From NCBI GenBank assembly GCA_910574455.1, contig CAJSYZ010000005.1:2666001-2730000 (forward strand): a stretch of DNA of 64,000 bases, read 5' to 3'. Under the pieces are notes generated by a model, which did no database searches, had not been told where the DNA came from, and saw only the letters and a list, made by a program, of their open reading frames with translations. Below, piece by piece: positions 1-10,223 of the stretch; position 1 is the first letter of the stretch, and each line of letters opens with the position of its first letter. The stretch is from Trichaptum fuscoviolaceum. Taxonomy: Eukaryota; Basidiomycota; Agaricomycetes; Hymenochaetales; Trichaptaceae. The position numbers and the translations under genes are program-made.

Positions 1-1041
1 ATTACGGACACCACGCTGACGACTGACGGGCATGTAGGGTTTGCCTCCATGACACATTATACTTTGCCTCTGGACTTTGTCGCAGCATGTGGATGTGTAC
101 CAGCGAGCACCCATTTTCCGACCGCTGCTATGAGCCAAATGGCGTTCGGTAGCAGCACTGCGTTCGGGCCCAGCTGTGGCAGATGCTTCAACCTCTCATT
201 GCTCAATACCTTCCTGTCTGATCCGCCATTCTATCCGAACGATACGAAGAGTGTGGTGGTGAAAGTCACGGACTTGTGTCCTCTTGGTGGGTCGTGGTGC
301 ATTGCAACACAGGGCAAGCCAAATCAGTACGTGTAAAAAAAAGCATAAATTCTGGTCGCAGCGAACAGAACGTATACTGAAAACTTTGATAGAGCTGACC
401 ATTATCTGAACTTCGACCTTGCCTGGCCCTCGTCTAGTATTCCGTCAGATTTCTTTCCCAGCGACCCGAGCCTGTATGGTGAGTTCGAAACCTGTCTCCA
501 TCTACCCGGGACAACAGATGCTCATGCTCAACTGTCGGACACAGGCTATACGGTAAGCACCTCTTTTCCAGTCATCTCCGAATCTCCGGTGCTCACCAAG
601 GCACAGGACTTTGGGGTATGGAACATCAGCTACGAAAGTGTGGATTGCGAATCCGCATGGGCGGGTTCGTCAAATATCTCAGACTTCGGAGCTGCTACAA
701 ACTTAGGCCCAGAGAGCGTATGCTGCCCCTCCGACCCATTTGTACGTACCACCATTCCCTGCCGAACACTCTGTCAAAAGCGTTATGCCGCTTGCAATAC
801 TAATCTTGCGTTTCTCTTCCACGCAGGCGAACCCGAATACCACCTGTGCTTCGTATTCTGATCTCCACGGCATACCGTAAGTCCTTCTCGTGCCTCATCC
901 TTCTATCCGCGCCCTTAATTTTGAGCCTGCTTGCTTTCCAGCCCTGAAGCTGCTCCAGGACTAAGTTCATCGGCTACTGATACGATACCCATAAAGATTG
1001 TTTTACTTATAGCTGTATTGATTCTCGGAGTGTTATTGTAG
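1..1041 (+). CDS. GH45 endoglucanase-like protein, 5' truncated, C-terminal membrane segment
   Basis: A secreted beta-1,4-glucanase family with a double-psi barrel that cuts cellulose or related glucans. The frame is open from base 1, so the signal peptide and first exon lie outside the window. Visible family motifs are CGRCF near base 175 and VVVKVTDLCPL near base 255, where the Asp is the expected catalytic acid region, then FDLAWPS near 415 and DFGVWNISYE near 610. My exons are 1-326, 393-478, 545-552 (8 nt), 607-741, 827-876 and about 942-1041, each join keeping the frame. After the domain comes a short Ser/Pro linker and a hydrophobic tail (IVLLIAVLILGVLL) that ends at the stop, so the enzyme may be tethered to membrane or wall. 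The family call is firm. Activity is not shown, and the exact exon edges were judged by eye. Confidence 0.82.
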
Positions 1042-1144
1042 TGTACCTGCTATCTTGATTCAATGTGCTACAAACGAACGGATCGAAATAGTCCTATGTT
1101 ACATGAAGATGTGAGTCTAAAGAGGTCTAGAACATAGGCGTGTT

Positions 1145-1467
1145 TCATTTCTCAAGATCGTCGCTCTTAACCTTTGTGTATTGTCCCTGTCCTCCCTTCA
1201 GTACGCGCTTTACCCAGCGTAAACCAACCAGATATACGAAAGCGATCGACGGAATGACCAGGAAAATAAAGCCAAGGAAAGCATAGCGCGTAGGCGAAGA
1301 GATCTGACTATATTCTTGGTTCTCATCTTCGATTGCCGTTTCTTCCGGAAGGTTAGCAGGCGCTGTCTGGGTCGAAGGGATATCTGAAGCAGGCATAGTT
1401 GTCGCAACACCGAAATTCGGCTCTTCTGTGCTTGCTTCCTTATTGTCTGTCGTAGGTAGGTCCACAT
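1145..1467 (-). CDS. Possible alternative last exon of the cyclophilin gene, encoding a membrane tail
   Basis: This open frame of about 107 codons starts at codon GAT directly after an AATTTAG splice acceptor, with the in-frame TAG of that acceptor just upstream, and has no ATG at its start. It encodes an acidic Ser/Thr-rich stretch, one membrane span (FLGFIFLVIPSIAFVYLVGL) and a basic cytosolic tail. It lies 58 nt beyond the cyclophilin stop. Splicing from a CAG|GTGCCC donor inside the last cyclophilin exon (intron 1468-1549, 82 nt) joins it in phase 0 and removes the HAEL terminus. I infer an alternative terminal exon. The donor is weak, so the competing view is a separate small membrane protein starting at the internal ATG at 1396. 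Confidence 0.45.
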
Positions 1468-1525
1468 CCTAAATTTTCATTTTGTCGGTATGCGACTTTT
1501 TCATACAAGATACGACTGAGACTAC

Positions 1526-2702
1526 TTAGAGCTCAGCGTGAATGGGCACCTGTTTGCCGTTCTCATCGACCTCGAATTCGATCTCTAACTCGCCGCAATC
1601 GACGATGACGACATCCTCAACAGGGCGATCAGCGGCTCCCTTAGCGACGTTTTCTATGCAGGAATTAGTTGACGATGGCTGTCACGCGTATTTTACTGGT
1701 ACACACCAATAGCACTGACGATATCCATGCCTTCGATGACCTTTCCAAACACAACCTATACAAAATAGTTAAAAAGGAAGGCAACAGACGCAGGCAAGAA
1801 GGCTTACATGGCGTCCATCAAGCCAGCTAGTGACAACAGTTGTGATGAACTGTAAAAGAAATATGCTTTGTTATCGTTAACGTGCTAAAATAAGATTTAA
1901 TCGTACAAATTGAGAACCTGAAATCAACAATCAGCCCGAGCACATTCGAGAAAGTCGTAAGAAAACGAACCATTGGTGTCCTTGCCAGCGTTAGCCATCG
2001 ATAGCATGCCGGGGGTGGTATGCTTGAGTTTGCTACATTATGAAATGTGTAAGCTTCGCATGAACTGCCGCCATGCTGTATCTTCAGACGTACAAATTCT
2101 CATCTGCAAAGCGGTCACCATAAATTGACTTTCCACCGGTACCGTCACCCCTGGCTAGAAAATATTGCTGGTTAGCAAGCAGTTCCCTAGCATAAAGAAG
2201 AAGTAAGGCATACTGAAATCGCCACCCTGAATCCTGTGATATAGAATGATTAGTATCCCTTATCATATTCAAAAAAACTTGTACAACATACATGAAATCC
2301 TTGATAACACGATGGAATTTCGAGCCCTTGTATCCAAAGCCATCGGGAAGCTTGGTGCCGTCTTTCTTCACACCTGTCGTGAGTGCACGAAAGTTCTCAA
2401 CGGTCTTGGGAACAGTCTATAATACCAAGGCAGTCAGCGTCTCCAGTTCATGAACAATCGTCATGCAAGACATACGCCTCCAAAGAGACCCATCGTAACT
2501 TTATACAAGTCTCGAATCAGTACAAAAAAAAGTTCAAAGAGAGCTGCAAAAACGCACTGCGTCCAAGGTTCTTGTCTCCATGCTTGATGTCGAAGTAGAC
2601 CTTGTGGGTGATCTTCGGCCCCTTGGCAGCCTCAGCAGACCCGGCACTGAAAAGTGCGGCGACGGTGATAACCGCTAGAGAGAAAATGAGCTTTGCGTAC
2701 AT
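1526..2702 (-). CDS. ER cyclophilin (cyclophilin B type peptidyl-prolyl isomerase)
   Basis: Catalyses cis-trans isomerisation of prolyl bonds during folding in the secretory pathway. The start at 2702 gives a signal peptide ([17 protein letters not shown]) before the mature domain; an in-frame ATG further upstream at 2816 would bury that signal, so I reject it. Catalytic-core motifs are all present: [35 protein letters not shown] and WLDGRHVVFGKV. The protein ends in HAEL, an HDEL-like ER retention signal. Eight or more short exons are needed, including an 11-nt micro-exon at 1907-1917 that supplies Gly-Ser-Gln-Phe in the active-site loop. It is divergent from the DBP7 gene and probably shares its promoter. 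The family call is secure; splice edges were read by eye. Confidence 0.93.
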
Positions 2703-2891
2703 GCTCAGCTCGATGGTTTGGAGGAAAGGATAGAGAGTCGCGACGTGGCCGACGTGGACTTGCAATTGTATGCAACCAGGTTCACCAGCGGCATTTGCCG
2801 CCGGCGTCAGCATCACCGGAAATTTATGATGTTATTTTTAGGATCTTGAGACTCACCTCTACACCTTCAAGTTCTGCACCATTTCGAAACC
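2703..2891. promoter_or_regulatory. Shared divergent promoter region, cyclophilin and DBP7
   Basis: The 189 bases between two outward-facing start codons must hold both promoters and both 5' leaders. I see no clear TATA box; a T-rich patch lies near 2830-2840. Its role as a bidirectional promoter is inferred from gene order alone. Confidence 0.5.
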
Positions 2892-5466
2892 ATGGATGAC
2901 GGGATTGTATTAAATCTAGCAGAGGCACCCACAAAAGCTACTCGAAAAGCGTCAATAGCAAAGAGTGGGAGATGGACTGATAGGTGCGCACGATCTTGAC
3001 CATCAAGCCTCATATACATATCTAAACCGAACCTCTTCGCACAGAGTGAAGGCTAAGCGTTTGTCAAAGAGAAAAGGAATAAACAACAGCTCACAAGTAG
3101 CGAGCCAAGACTCTACTGCGCTGGAAGACAGTCCTCGTCCAGTGAAGAAAGCGCGTCTAGAAACGCGGCGACAAATCCAGGACTCTCGGCCTCATGTCAG
3201 TGAGAAGGCCTCCAAACCTACTGCTCCTCAGCGAAATCCTCAAGTTATCTCTTCCCTTTTCACATCTAATCCCTCCATAAACGTACCCGAGAATCGACCA
3301 CTACCGAGAAGAGCTGCGCAGCCAAGCAATGCACCTCTAATGGATAAGTCGACATTTCTAGGTCTAGGGTTGGATCCACTCATTGTCCGTCATCTGGAGA
3401 CGAAGATGAATGTCTCTAAACCTACCTCAATTCAGAGAGAAGCTCTTCCAGCTCTCATGACGACTCCGAATGACCAACCGGAGCGTGATGTTTTTATACA
3501 AAGCCAGACAGGTTCCGGAAAGACTCTGTCTTACTTACTTCCCATCCTCAACGACCTCCTCCCCCTCAGTTCTCAATCATACATAGACCGGTCAATCGGG
3601 ACGCTCGCAATAATCATCGCTCCGACAAGAGAACTTGCAAAGCAAATCTCGGATGTCCTTGAGGCACTCCTGACCCTCAGACTACGACCTCCAGACGAAG
3701 ACGCTGAGGACGAATCGAACTCAACTCGGTTAATGACACGGTGGCTTGTGTCAGGTTTGCTGATAGGCGGAACAACGCGAACGCACGAAAAGGCTCGCTT
3801 ACGCAAGGGTCTTCCCATCCTTGTGTCGACACCTGGTCGTTTACTCGACCATCTTCAGAATACCGCGTCATTTAATGTGGGCAAATGCCGATGGCTTGTC
3901 TTGGATGAGGCAGATAGACTAATGGAGCTAGGTTTCGAGGAGTCGATCAAGGGTATTCTCCAGGCTCTGGATGGCCGCAGGAAGCTTGCTGTCCAAGCAG
4001 TCGAGGAAGGAAATAGTTTGGAGGTTGGTGGATGGGATTGGGATCGTCGTCGACGGACGGTCTTATGTTCTGCGACAATTAGAGAGGATGTTCAGCTTCT
4101 AGCAGGTACAGCTTTGATAAACCCAATTGTGGTGAAGCCCTTGGAGAAGGATGACGTTCAAGTCCTGTCGACAAGCAATCTTGCTGTAAACACGGACGTT
4201 GCAGGTCCTTTAGCGACGGAGAAATTTACCCCTCCCTCACAGCTACTTCAGAAGTACGTGGTCGTGCCACTCAAACTAAGGCTAGTTGCTCTTGTAGCAC
4301 TACTCCGCTCCTTGCTGGCTACAACACAAAACAGGAAAGGTACAAAGATTATCGTCTTTCTCAGTTGTACGGACTCAGTTGATTATCACTGGAAACTCCT
4401 CGGAAGCTCAGCCATGGACTCCTCTGAGGACGATGGTTCAGAGCACGATTCTGACGATCACGAGAGTGAGGAAGGTGAAGGTACTGCATCAGAGAGGCCA
4501 AAACCTGAGAAGGTTTCATTGACATCGCCGTTGCTGCCGGATACCTCCATATACCGCCTCCATGGATCCCTTCCTATGCAAACACGTCTTGTATCCTTGA
4601 AGGGCTTCTCCAAGTCTCCGAAAGACAACAATGATACTCCTGCATCGTCTATTCTACTCTGTACCTCTGTGGCCTCCCGTGGTCTTGACCTTCCTCTCGT
4701 CCGAGCAGTTGTCCAATATGACCTCCCTACCGAAGGCGGAGCAACAGAATATGTGCACCGCGTTGGTCGTACAGCCCGCGTGGGTAAAGGTGGTGAGGCC
4801 TGGAGCTTCATTAGTCCAAGTGAACAAGAATGGGCTCCTTGGATCAGCGAACGCATTCAGGATAAATCATCTCTAGAAAAGAAGGTTAGTCTTGTGCAGA
4901 CTTCCGTTGAGTCTGTACTGCAAAGTGGATTTGGCGGGAAGAGTAATGAGTTCGAAGAGAGGGCTACACAAGTACAACTCTCATTCGAGCGATGGGTTCT
5001 TAAGAAAAGAGAGGTATGTCATTTGCTCTTCCATTTGACTTTCCGGTTAATTTGTACTTGCCAGAATGGAGAACTTGCTCGGAAGGCGTTCCAGTCGCAC
5101 GTGCGTGCATATGCGACGCATCCATCAGATGAGAAGCACATGTTTCACATTCGCAACCTTCACATTGGGCACTTGGCGAAGGCCTTCGCACTCCGGGATG
5201 CACCCGGCAATATGTCACAAAAGACTGGTCAAGGCAAGAGATCTGGGTCTGGGAAGGCGAGCCCTGCCGGGGACAAGACATCGAGGGGGTCACACAAACC
5301 CTGTCGCAATCTGGAGCACGATGCGAGTGCGGAAAGCCGTATGCAGGACGTCGTAAGGAAGCAAGGACGGCTCATTAAGAAAGGGGGAGTGATGATGTCG
5401 ACTGGAACTTCGGAATTCCAGATAGCTGGCGGATATGACTTGGAAAAACTTGTAAATCAGCACTAG
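2892..5466 (+). CDS. DBP7: DEAD-box RNA helicase Dbp7 (DDX31 family)
   Basis: An ATP-dependent RNA helicase of the nucleolus, needed in early 60S ribosomal subunit assembly. The true start is the ATG at 2892. Exon 1 (2892-2983) encodes an N-terminus ending GRWTDR and joins exon 2 at 3045 across a 61-nt intron; a longer open frame from 2965 reads through that intron and gives a false start. Helicase motifs in order: Q motif around PTSIQREA, Walker A (QTGSGKT, near 3510), PTRELAKQ, STPGRLLD, DEAD box (VLDEAD, near 3903), SAT, LHGSL, TSVASRGLD and HRVGRTARVG. An acidic Asp/Glu-rich insert near 4420-4490 and a basic C-terminal tail are typical of the family. A second intron, 5014-5064, is 51 nt with no stop, so it is invisible to plain frame analysis. 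Confidence 0.95.
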
Positions 5467-5702
5467 ATACATCCCCATCTTCCTCTCTATCATCTGATCT
5501 GCATAAAAGTGTCATGTATAGTCTACTTTGTATTGTGTTCAAGTCTTATAGTTTCGATATTTTAAACGCCTTTCCTCACCACATGTCCGGAAACGGAAAG
5601 AGCTCGCCGGAAAAGGCGCGTAAGCGTCACGGGCGCCTATCTAAAGCTTGTTAACTTGGGATCATCATCTTCCAGCGGCTTCGACACTCTTCGCGCATTG
5701 CT

Positions 5703-8136
5703 ATGCCCGTTCTCTATCCTGCAGGCTATGAAATCAAGAAGCTCAGTAAACCCGCACTCGCCTTGAAAATAGCTAGGCATTCACATTGCACGAGCTGTGA
5801 CAATTGCACTGGTCTTCATCCTCCTCACGGAACCGTAGTTGTATTGGATACATCTGAAGAGTCTTCCCTGGGAGAACTCACGCAATATGGATCTGATGAT
5901 GAAGATAACTCCTCTCAGTATCTCCGGACTTGTGCCTGTGGTCACGACGTGAAAGAACATGGCGCAGACGAACAACGAATAGGCAAGGATGAATATGCTC
6001 GTCGAGGGCGTGTAGCCATCCGATTAGACGAACTATTATCGGTACGTTTGGACGCTTCACAATGATGGGCGCCAATCCACGTTTTGTTCTGACTAGTGCT
6101 TTTCACATCATAACACAGGTGCGGTGATTCAACGCTCCTTCTTGATTAGTAGTGAAGTTTACACCCTGCCTTAAGGATGAGGGGAAGCTTCTGGACTTTG
6201 ATTTCAAGAATGAAGATATCGAATCACTGCGGCAGCAGATGCAACTATCAGGGCACGTGTCGAGCCCATTCTCTGATAGTCCCCCTTCTCCGCCAGGCAA
6301 GTCCCTAGATCCTTGTCTCGTACTCCCATCTACGATGTTTCTTTGTTTTGACCTCTCGCGCGTAACCATAGAGCCTCCCTCACCTCCAAAACACATCTTG
6401 TCCCCCGACTCTTCATTGAGCGACATTCCTCCTCCCCCTCTGAAAAGACGACGTACGTCTCAGACAGATTCTTCTCTGAGCGAAGCTGAAGACGAGGACG
6501 AGGACGACGAGGACCAACCCTTAGCTGCGCGTGCGAGGGTGCCTGTGTCCACCAACGGCTCTATGAACGGAATGCGGGTTAGGCGTGGCGGAAAGAAGTC
6601 GAGTGGAAAGAAGGGTGTTTCTCACACCTCCCTACCTTCTGAGCAGCCTCATTCTGCTTTAGACGGGGCTGCAAAGATGAATGGACGACAAACTGGAGGG
6701 AAGTCCCATGATGCCAAGGTGAAGATGGAGGACAGGCTTGACGATAGGCAATTAACACGTCTGGCTACTGGAGTCACTGTCGATACAGGGATGACAGCAC
6801 CGACACCTGTATGTGTTGACTTGTTCCACATCTCTAATATCTTTCTGACCAATAGTCATCTTAAGACTGTTGCTCGACCTGAGAAGGCAGTTTACGTAGA
6901 AATGCGGCAGGGACTCATACAAGTCACCGCAGTTGAGAATGACAAGACGGCGAGGTCATTGATAATTCTTACCGGATTGAAAACCTTATTTCAGAAGCAA
7001 CTACCCAAAATGCCTCGCGAATACATCGCAAGGCTTGTTTATGATGCGAACTCTAAAGCCTTGGCCATTGTAAAACATGGATACAAGGTCGTGGGTGGCA
7101 TCTGTTACCGGCCGTTCCCCCAGAGAGGATTTGCGGAGATCGTATTCTTCGCGACAGCATCTGTTGATCAAGTCAAGGTGAGTCAGAATATAGTCAACAA
7201 CACATTTGAGTTCTCATTATAGCTCTTTTGTGTTCGTTGGTCTTGTAGGGATATGGTGGGATGCTGATGAACCACTTCAAAGCGCACATCCGAGAAATTT
7301 ACCCAGATATGATGCACTTCCTTACATACGCCGACAACTATGCCGTAGGCTATTTCCGCAAGCAAGGATTCTCAAAGGATATCACGCTCGATCGAAGTGT
7401 CTGGGCTGGATACATCAAGGACTATGAGGGTGGAACAATCATGGAATGCAAGATGCTGCCCAAAGTGGATTATCTGCATGCCCCAGAACTTATTGCGCAG
7501 CAAAGGGAAGCAATATTGACTAAGATCCGGCAGATGAGCAAGAGCCATGTCGTGCACCCGGGCCTGCCCCAGTTTCAGGAGGGTATGCCGACTGGCGTGA
7601 CGGTAGATCCCAAGGATGTCCCTGGCCTGAGTATGACCTCCCTTGGCCTTGTATAATTTTGTGAATGGTTTTGTTGATTCTGCCTTTACTGTGCAGGAGA
7701 GACAGGCTGGACGCCGGATATGCATCAGGTTTCGGCTCGCTCGCTATCGAAAAGTCCACAATATACAGCGATGCGGCGCATCCTTGCCGAACTACAGGCA
7801 CATCCACTTGCCTGGGCATTCATCCAACCGGTGAATGGAGACGAAGTTGCTGATTACTACTCCGTTATCAAGCAACCTATGGGTACGTCTGTTCGATTTG
7901 GCGCACTCTTTACTCCTCACCATAAGTTTTTCTTTACTTTGCGAACAGACTTCAGCACAATGGAACACAAACTCGAAACAAGTCAATATCAGAGTATGGA
8001 CGCTTTCGTCGCAGATGCGAAACTGGTATTTCGTAATTGCCGAAACTACAACCAGGAGGGCTCCATTTATGTTCGGAACGCTAATAAGCTTGAGAAAGCT
8101 CTGACAGATATGCTCGAAAAAATCGAAGTTGATTGA
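5703..8136 (+). CDS. GCN5: Gcn5 histone acetyltransferase with bromodomain; Cys-rich N-terminus
   Basis: Acetylates histone H3 tails as the catalytic subunit of SAGA-type complexes. The GNAT domain (about 6880-7480) shows FAEIVFFA with the catalytic Glu and the acetyl-CoA loop QVKGYGGMLM, split by an intron ending just before GGATATGG. The C-terminal bromodomain (about 7770-8110) keeps the acetyl-lysine Asn in CRNYN. Exon 1 (5703-6041) encodes a Cys/His-rich stretch, with C29, C32, C35, C77, C79, H81 and H86, that resembles the start of the animal PCAF_N domain. I join it in phase 0 to an exon at 6176 through a CCTTAAG acceptor. A similar TTAAG acceptor at 6865 closes the next clear intron (6809-6865). 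A possible GC-AG intron lies at 6297-6371. HAT and bromodomain are certain. The N-terminal exon could instead be a separate small gene. Confidence 0.93.
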
Positions 8137-8439
8137 TTGTTTCATGTCGTACCTAGAAATACCTACCCCTTTCTTGCCTGGTTCTTATGGTTATCTGCTT
8201 TTACTTCCTTCATTGTTACATTTATCATTATGTGCTTCTTATGATTCTGATCAATGTAGTAGTGTATTCTGTAATCCATGTATTTGTTGCAATCATGAAA
8301 GATGACTACATAGGGTGTTTGATCAAATAAAGCAGAAAAGCACAATCAATGCATTTGCTCAAATCGGTACAAGAATAGCTATTGACAATAGGTAATACAC
8401 AGGCGTGATTAGACTTTCCCCATCGATGGTCAAATTCTT
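8137..8439. other. Convergent intergenic region
   Basis: 303 bases between the stop codons of Gcn5 and formate dehydrogenase. It is AT-rich with AATAAA-like words (for example near 8325 on the plus strand), as expected for two facing 3' ends. No gene seen. Confidence 0.6.
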
Positions 8440-10223
8440 TTACTTGGAACGCTGGCCGTCTGTTGGCACAAAGACAATGAGTCATCGCATTTCAGGATAG
8501 ACGGTATTGTCACTTACAAGCTTTGGTCTCGTATCCAGCTAGAAAAAAAAGAAATAAAGAGTTAGTCTCAAAATCGCCAAAGATGATAAGAGTATTTGCA
8601 TACCCTTCCCAATGATGATGTTCGCAGGCTCCTGAGGCTTGTCGTTGAAGTAATTCTCCAAGATCTGCTTGGTACCATTGGCATAGCGGAGCTGCGCGTC
8701 GAGGGTGGTACCGGAGTAATGCGGGACCATACCATTACCACCACCGAGCGGGTTCTTCATCGTACGCCACGGGTGGTCCTTGGGCGCCGGCTGGACATTC
8801 CATACATCACCCGCATATCCGTTGATCTGGCCAGCCTTGACAGCTGCAGCCACGGCCTCCTTGTCACAGATCGCACCACGGGCAGTGTTCACGAGCCATG
8901 CGCCCTTCTTGAAGTGCTTGAGCAGGTCGGCATTCACGAGCCCGCGTGTACCCTCGTGCAGGGGGCAGTTCACGGTCACGACGTCGCATTGGGAGACAAA
9001 CTCCTTCAGGTCCTCAACCCGCCTTGCGTTGATAGCCTTTGCGGCCTCTGGTATTCACAGAACATTAGCGTCGGCATGTATAACGCATCAGTATTGGGAC
9101 GGACCTTCGGGTAAAGGTGCATAGTCGTAGTATAGAAGCTCTTTGCAGTTGAAGGGCACGAGACGTTGAAGGACACGGTAACCGATACGGCCGGCACCGA
9201 TGGTTCCGACAACCTTACCCTCGAGATCGAATGCATTACGAGCAATATCCGAGACTTGCCAGTCTCCACGCTCGATCATCTGTAGGTCAGGTGACAAATA
9301 CGTAAGTACCGTCATTATGATACGGCTCTATTGTGAATCAATTAGAACATACCTCGTGAGCAGGGGTGAAGTTCCGGACGAGGAGCAGGATGGACATAAC
9401 GACGTGCTCCGCTACGGAGACAACATTTGAACCGGTGACCTCAAGAACTTCAATCCCTTTCTCGACCGCAGCATTCAGGTCGATATGGTCTGAGCCGACA
9501 CCAGCGGTAACACAGATCTTGAGGTTCTTTGCCTACACAAGGAAAGCGTAACAAAGTCCAGTTAACCCACGTCTTGGCATCCTATAAGAAATAGACGCAC
9601 CTTCTCGATCAAGTCGCGAGTTAGGTAACCGGGATGGAAGGGCGTGGTAATAAGGACTTCCGCCTGTACAGTTAAAGAAAGGCGGTGAGTAAATCAAGTA
9701 AATTTAGAGCGGAAGCGGAGGGCATCAATGCCTCTGCCTCCCAAGCATGGCACGATCGGACTTACATCGACAATGTGCTTCTGGAACACGCTCTCAGGGC
9801 CCTCCTTGTCGCTGGTGACCTATGAGCCATGGAGAGGTATGAGCCCTACCGTACAGTAAGGAAATTAACGAGAGTACATACGATGAGCTCATGCCCTTGA
9901 TCATTTAACCACTTCTCAATTCCAAGCTATTTGCAGGCCGTAAGTATATTGAAAGAGCGACGTGTCAGGTTAAGAATCACATACCTTATTTTCTGTCGTG
10001 CCGAGCAGACGTGGCTCCTCGCGCGCAGCCTGGTGACCATCATAGAGAACAGCAAGGACCTAGCAGATTCAGTTAGTTATGTGTGCCCACTCGAGAAGAA
10101 TTGAGAGAGTGGCACAACCTTCATGTTTGAGCGAGCAGAAGAGTGGAAGTTAGACCTGGAAAGGAGGGATGCAGGAGCTCCTTTATATGCTCTGAGGAGA
10201 TTGTTGAGCCGTAAAGCAGACAT
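8440..10223 (-). CDS. FDH1: NAD-dependent formate dehydrogenase, mitochondrial
   Basis: Oxidises formate to CO2 with reduction of NAD+. The start at 10223 gives a basic, hydroxylated presequence (ending NFHSSARSN) typical of mitochondrial import. Motifs of the D-2-hydroxyacid dehydrogenase superfamily follow: TPFHPGY in the catalytic domain, the NAD-binding loop [18 protein letters not shown] with the substrate Arg, and PHYSGTTLD with the catalytic His. The gene is cut by at least nine small introns; the last two exons encode GYETKA and YGQRSK before the TAA at 8440. Basidiomycetes often use this enzyme to remove formate made during lignocellulose and oxalate breakdown, which is general knowledge and not shown here. 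It is convergent with GCN5, and its upstream side opens onto a gene-poor tract. Confidence 0.95.

Noticed and set aside
2965..3044. ATG at 2965 as start of Dbp7
   Set aside because: It lies within a 61-nt intron; the exon from 2892 restores the conserved N-terminus in frame.
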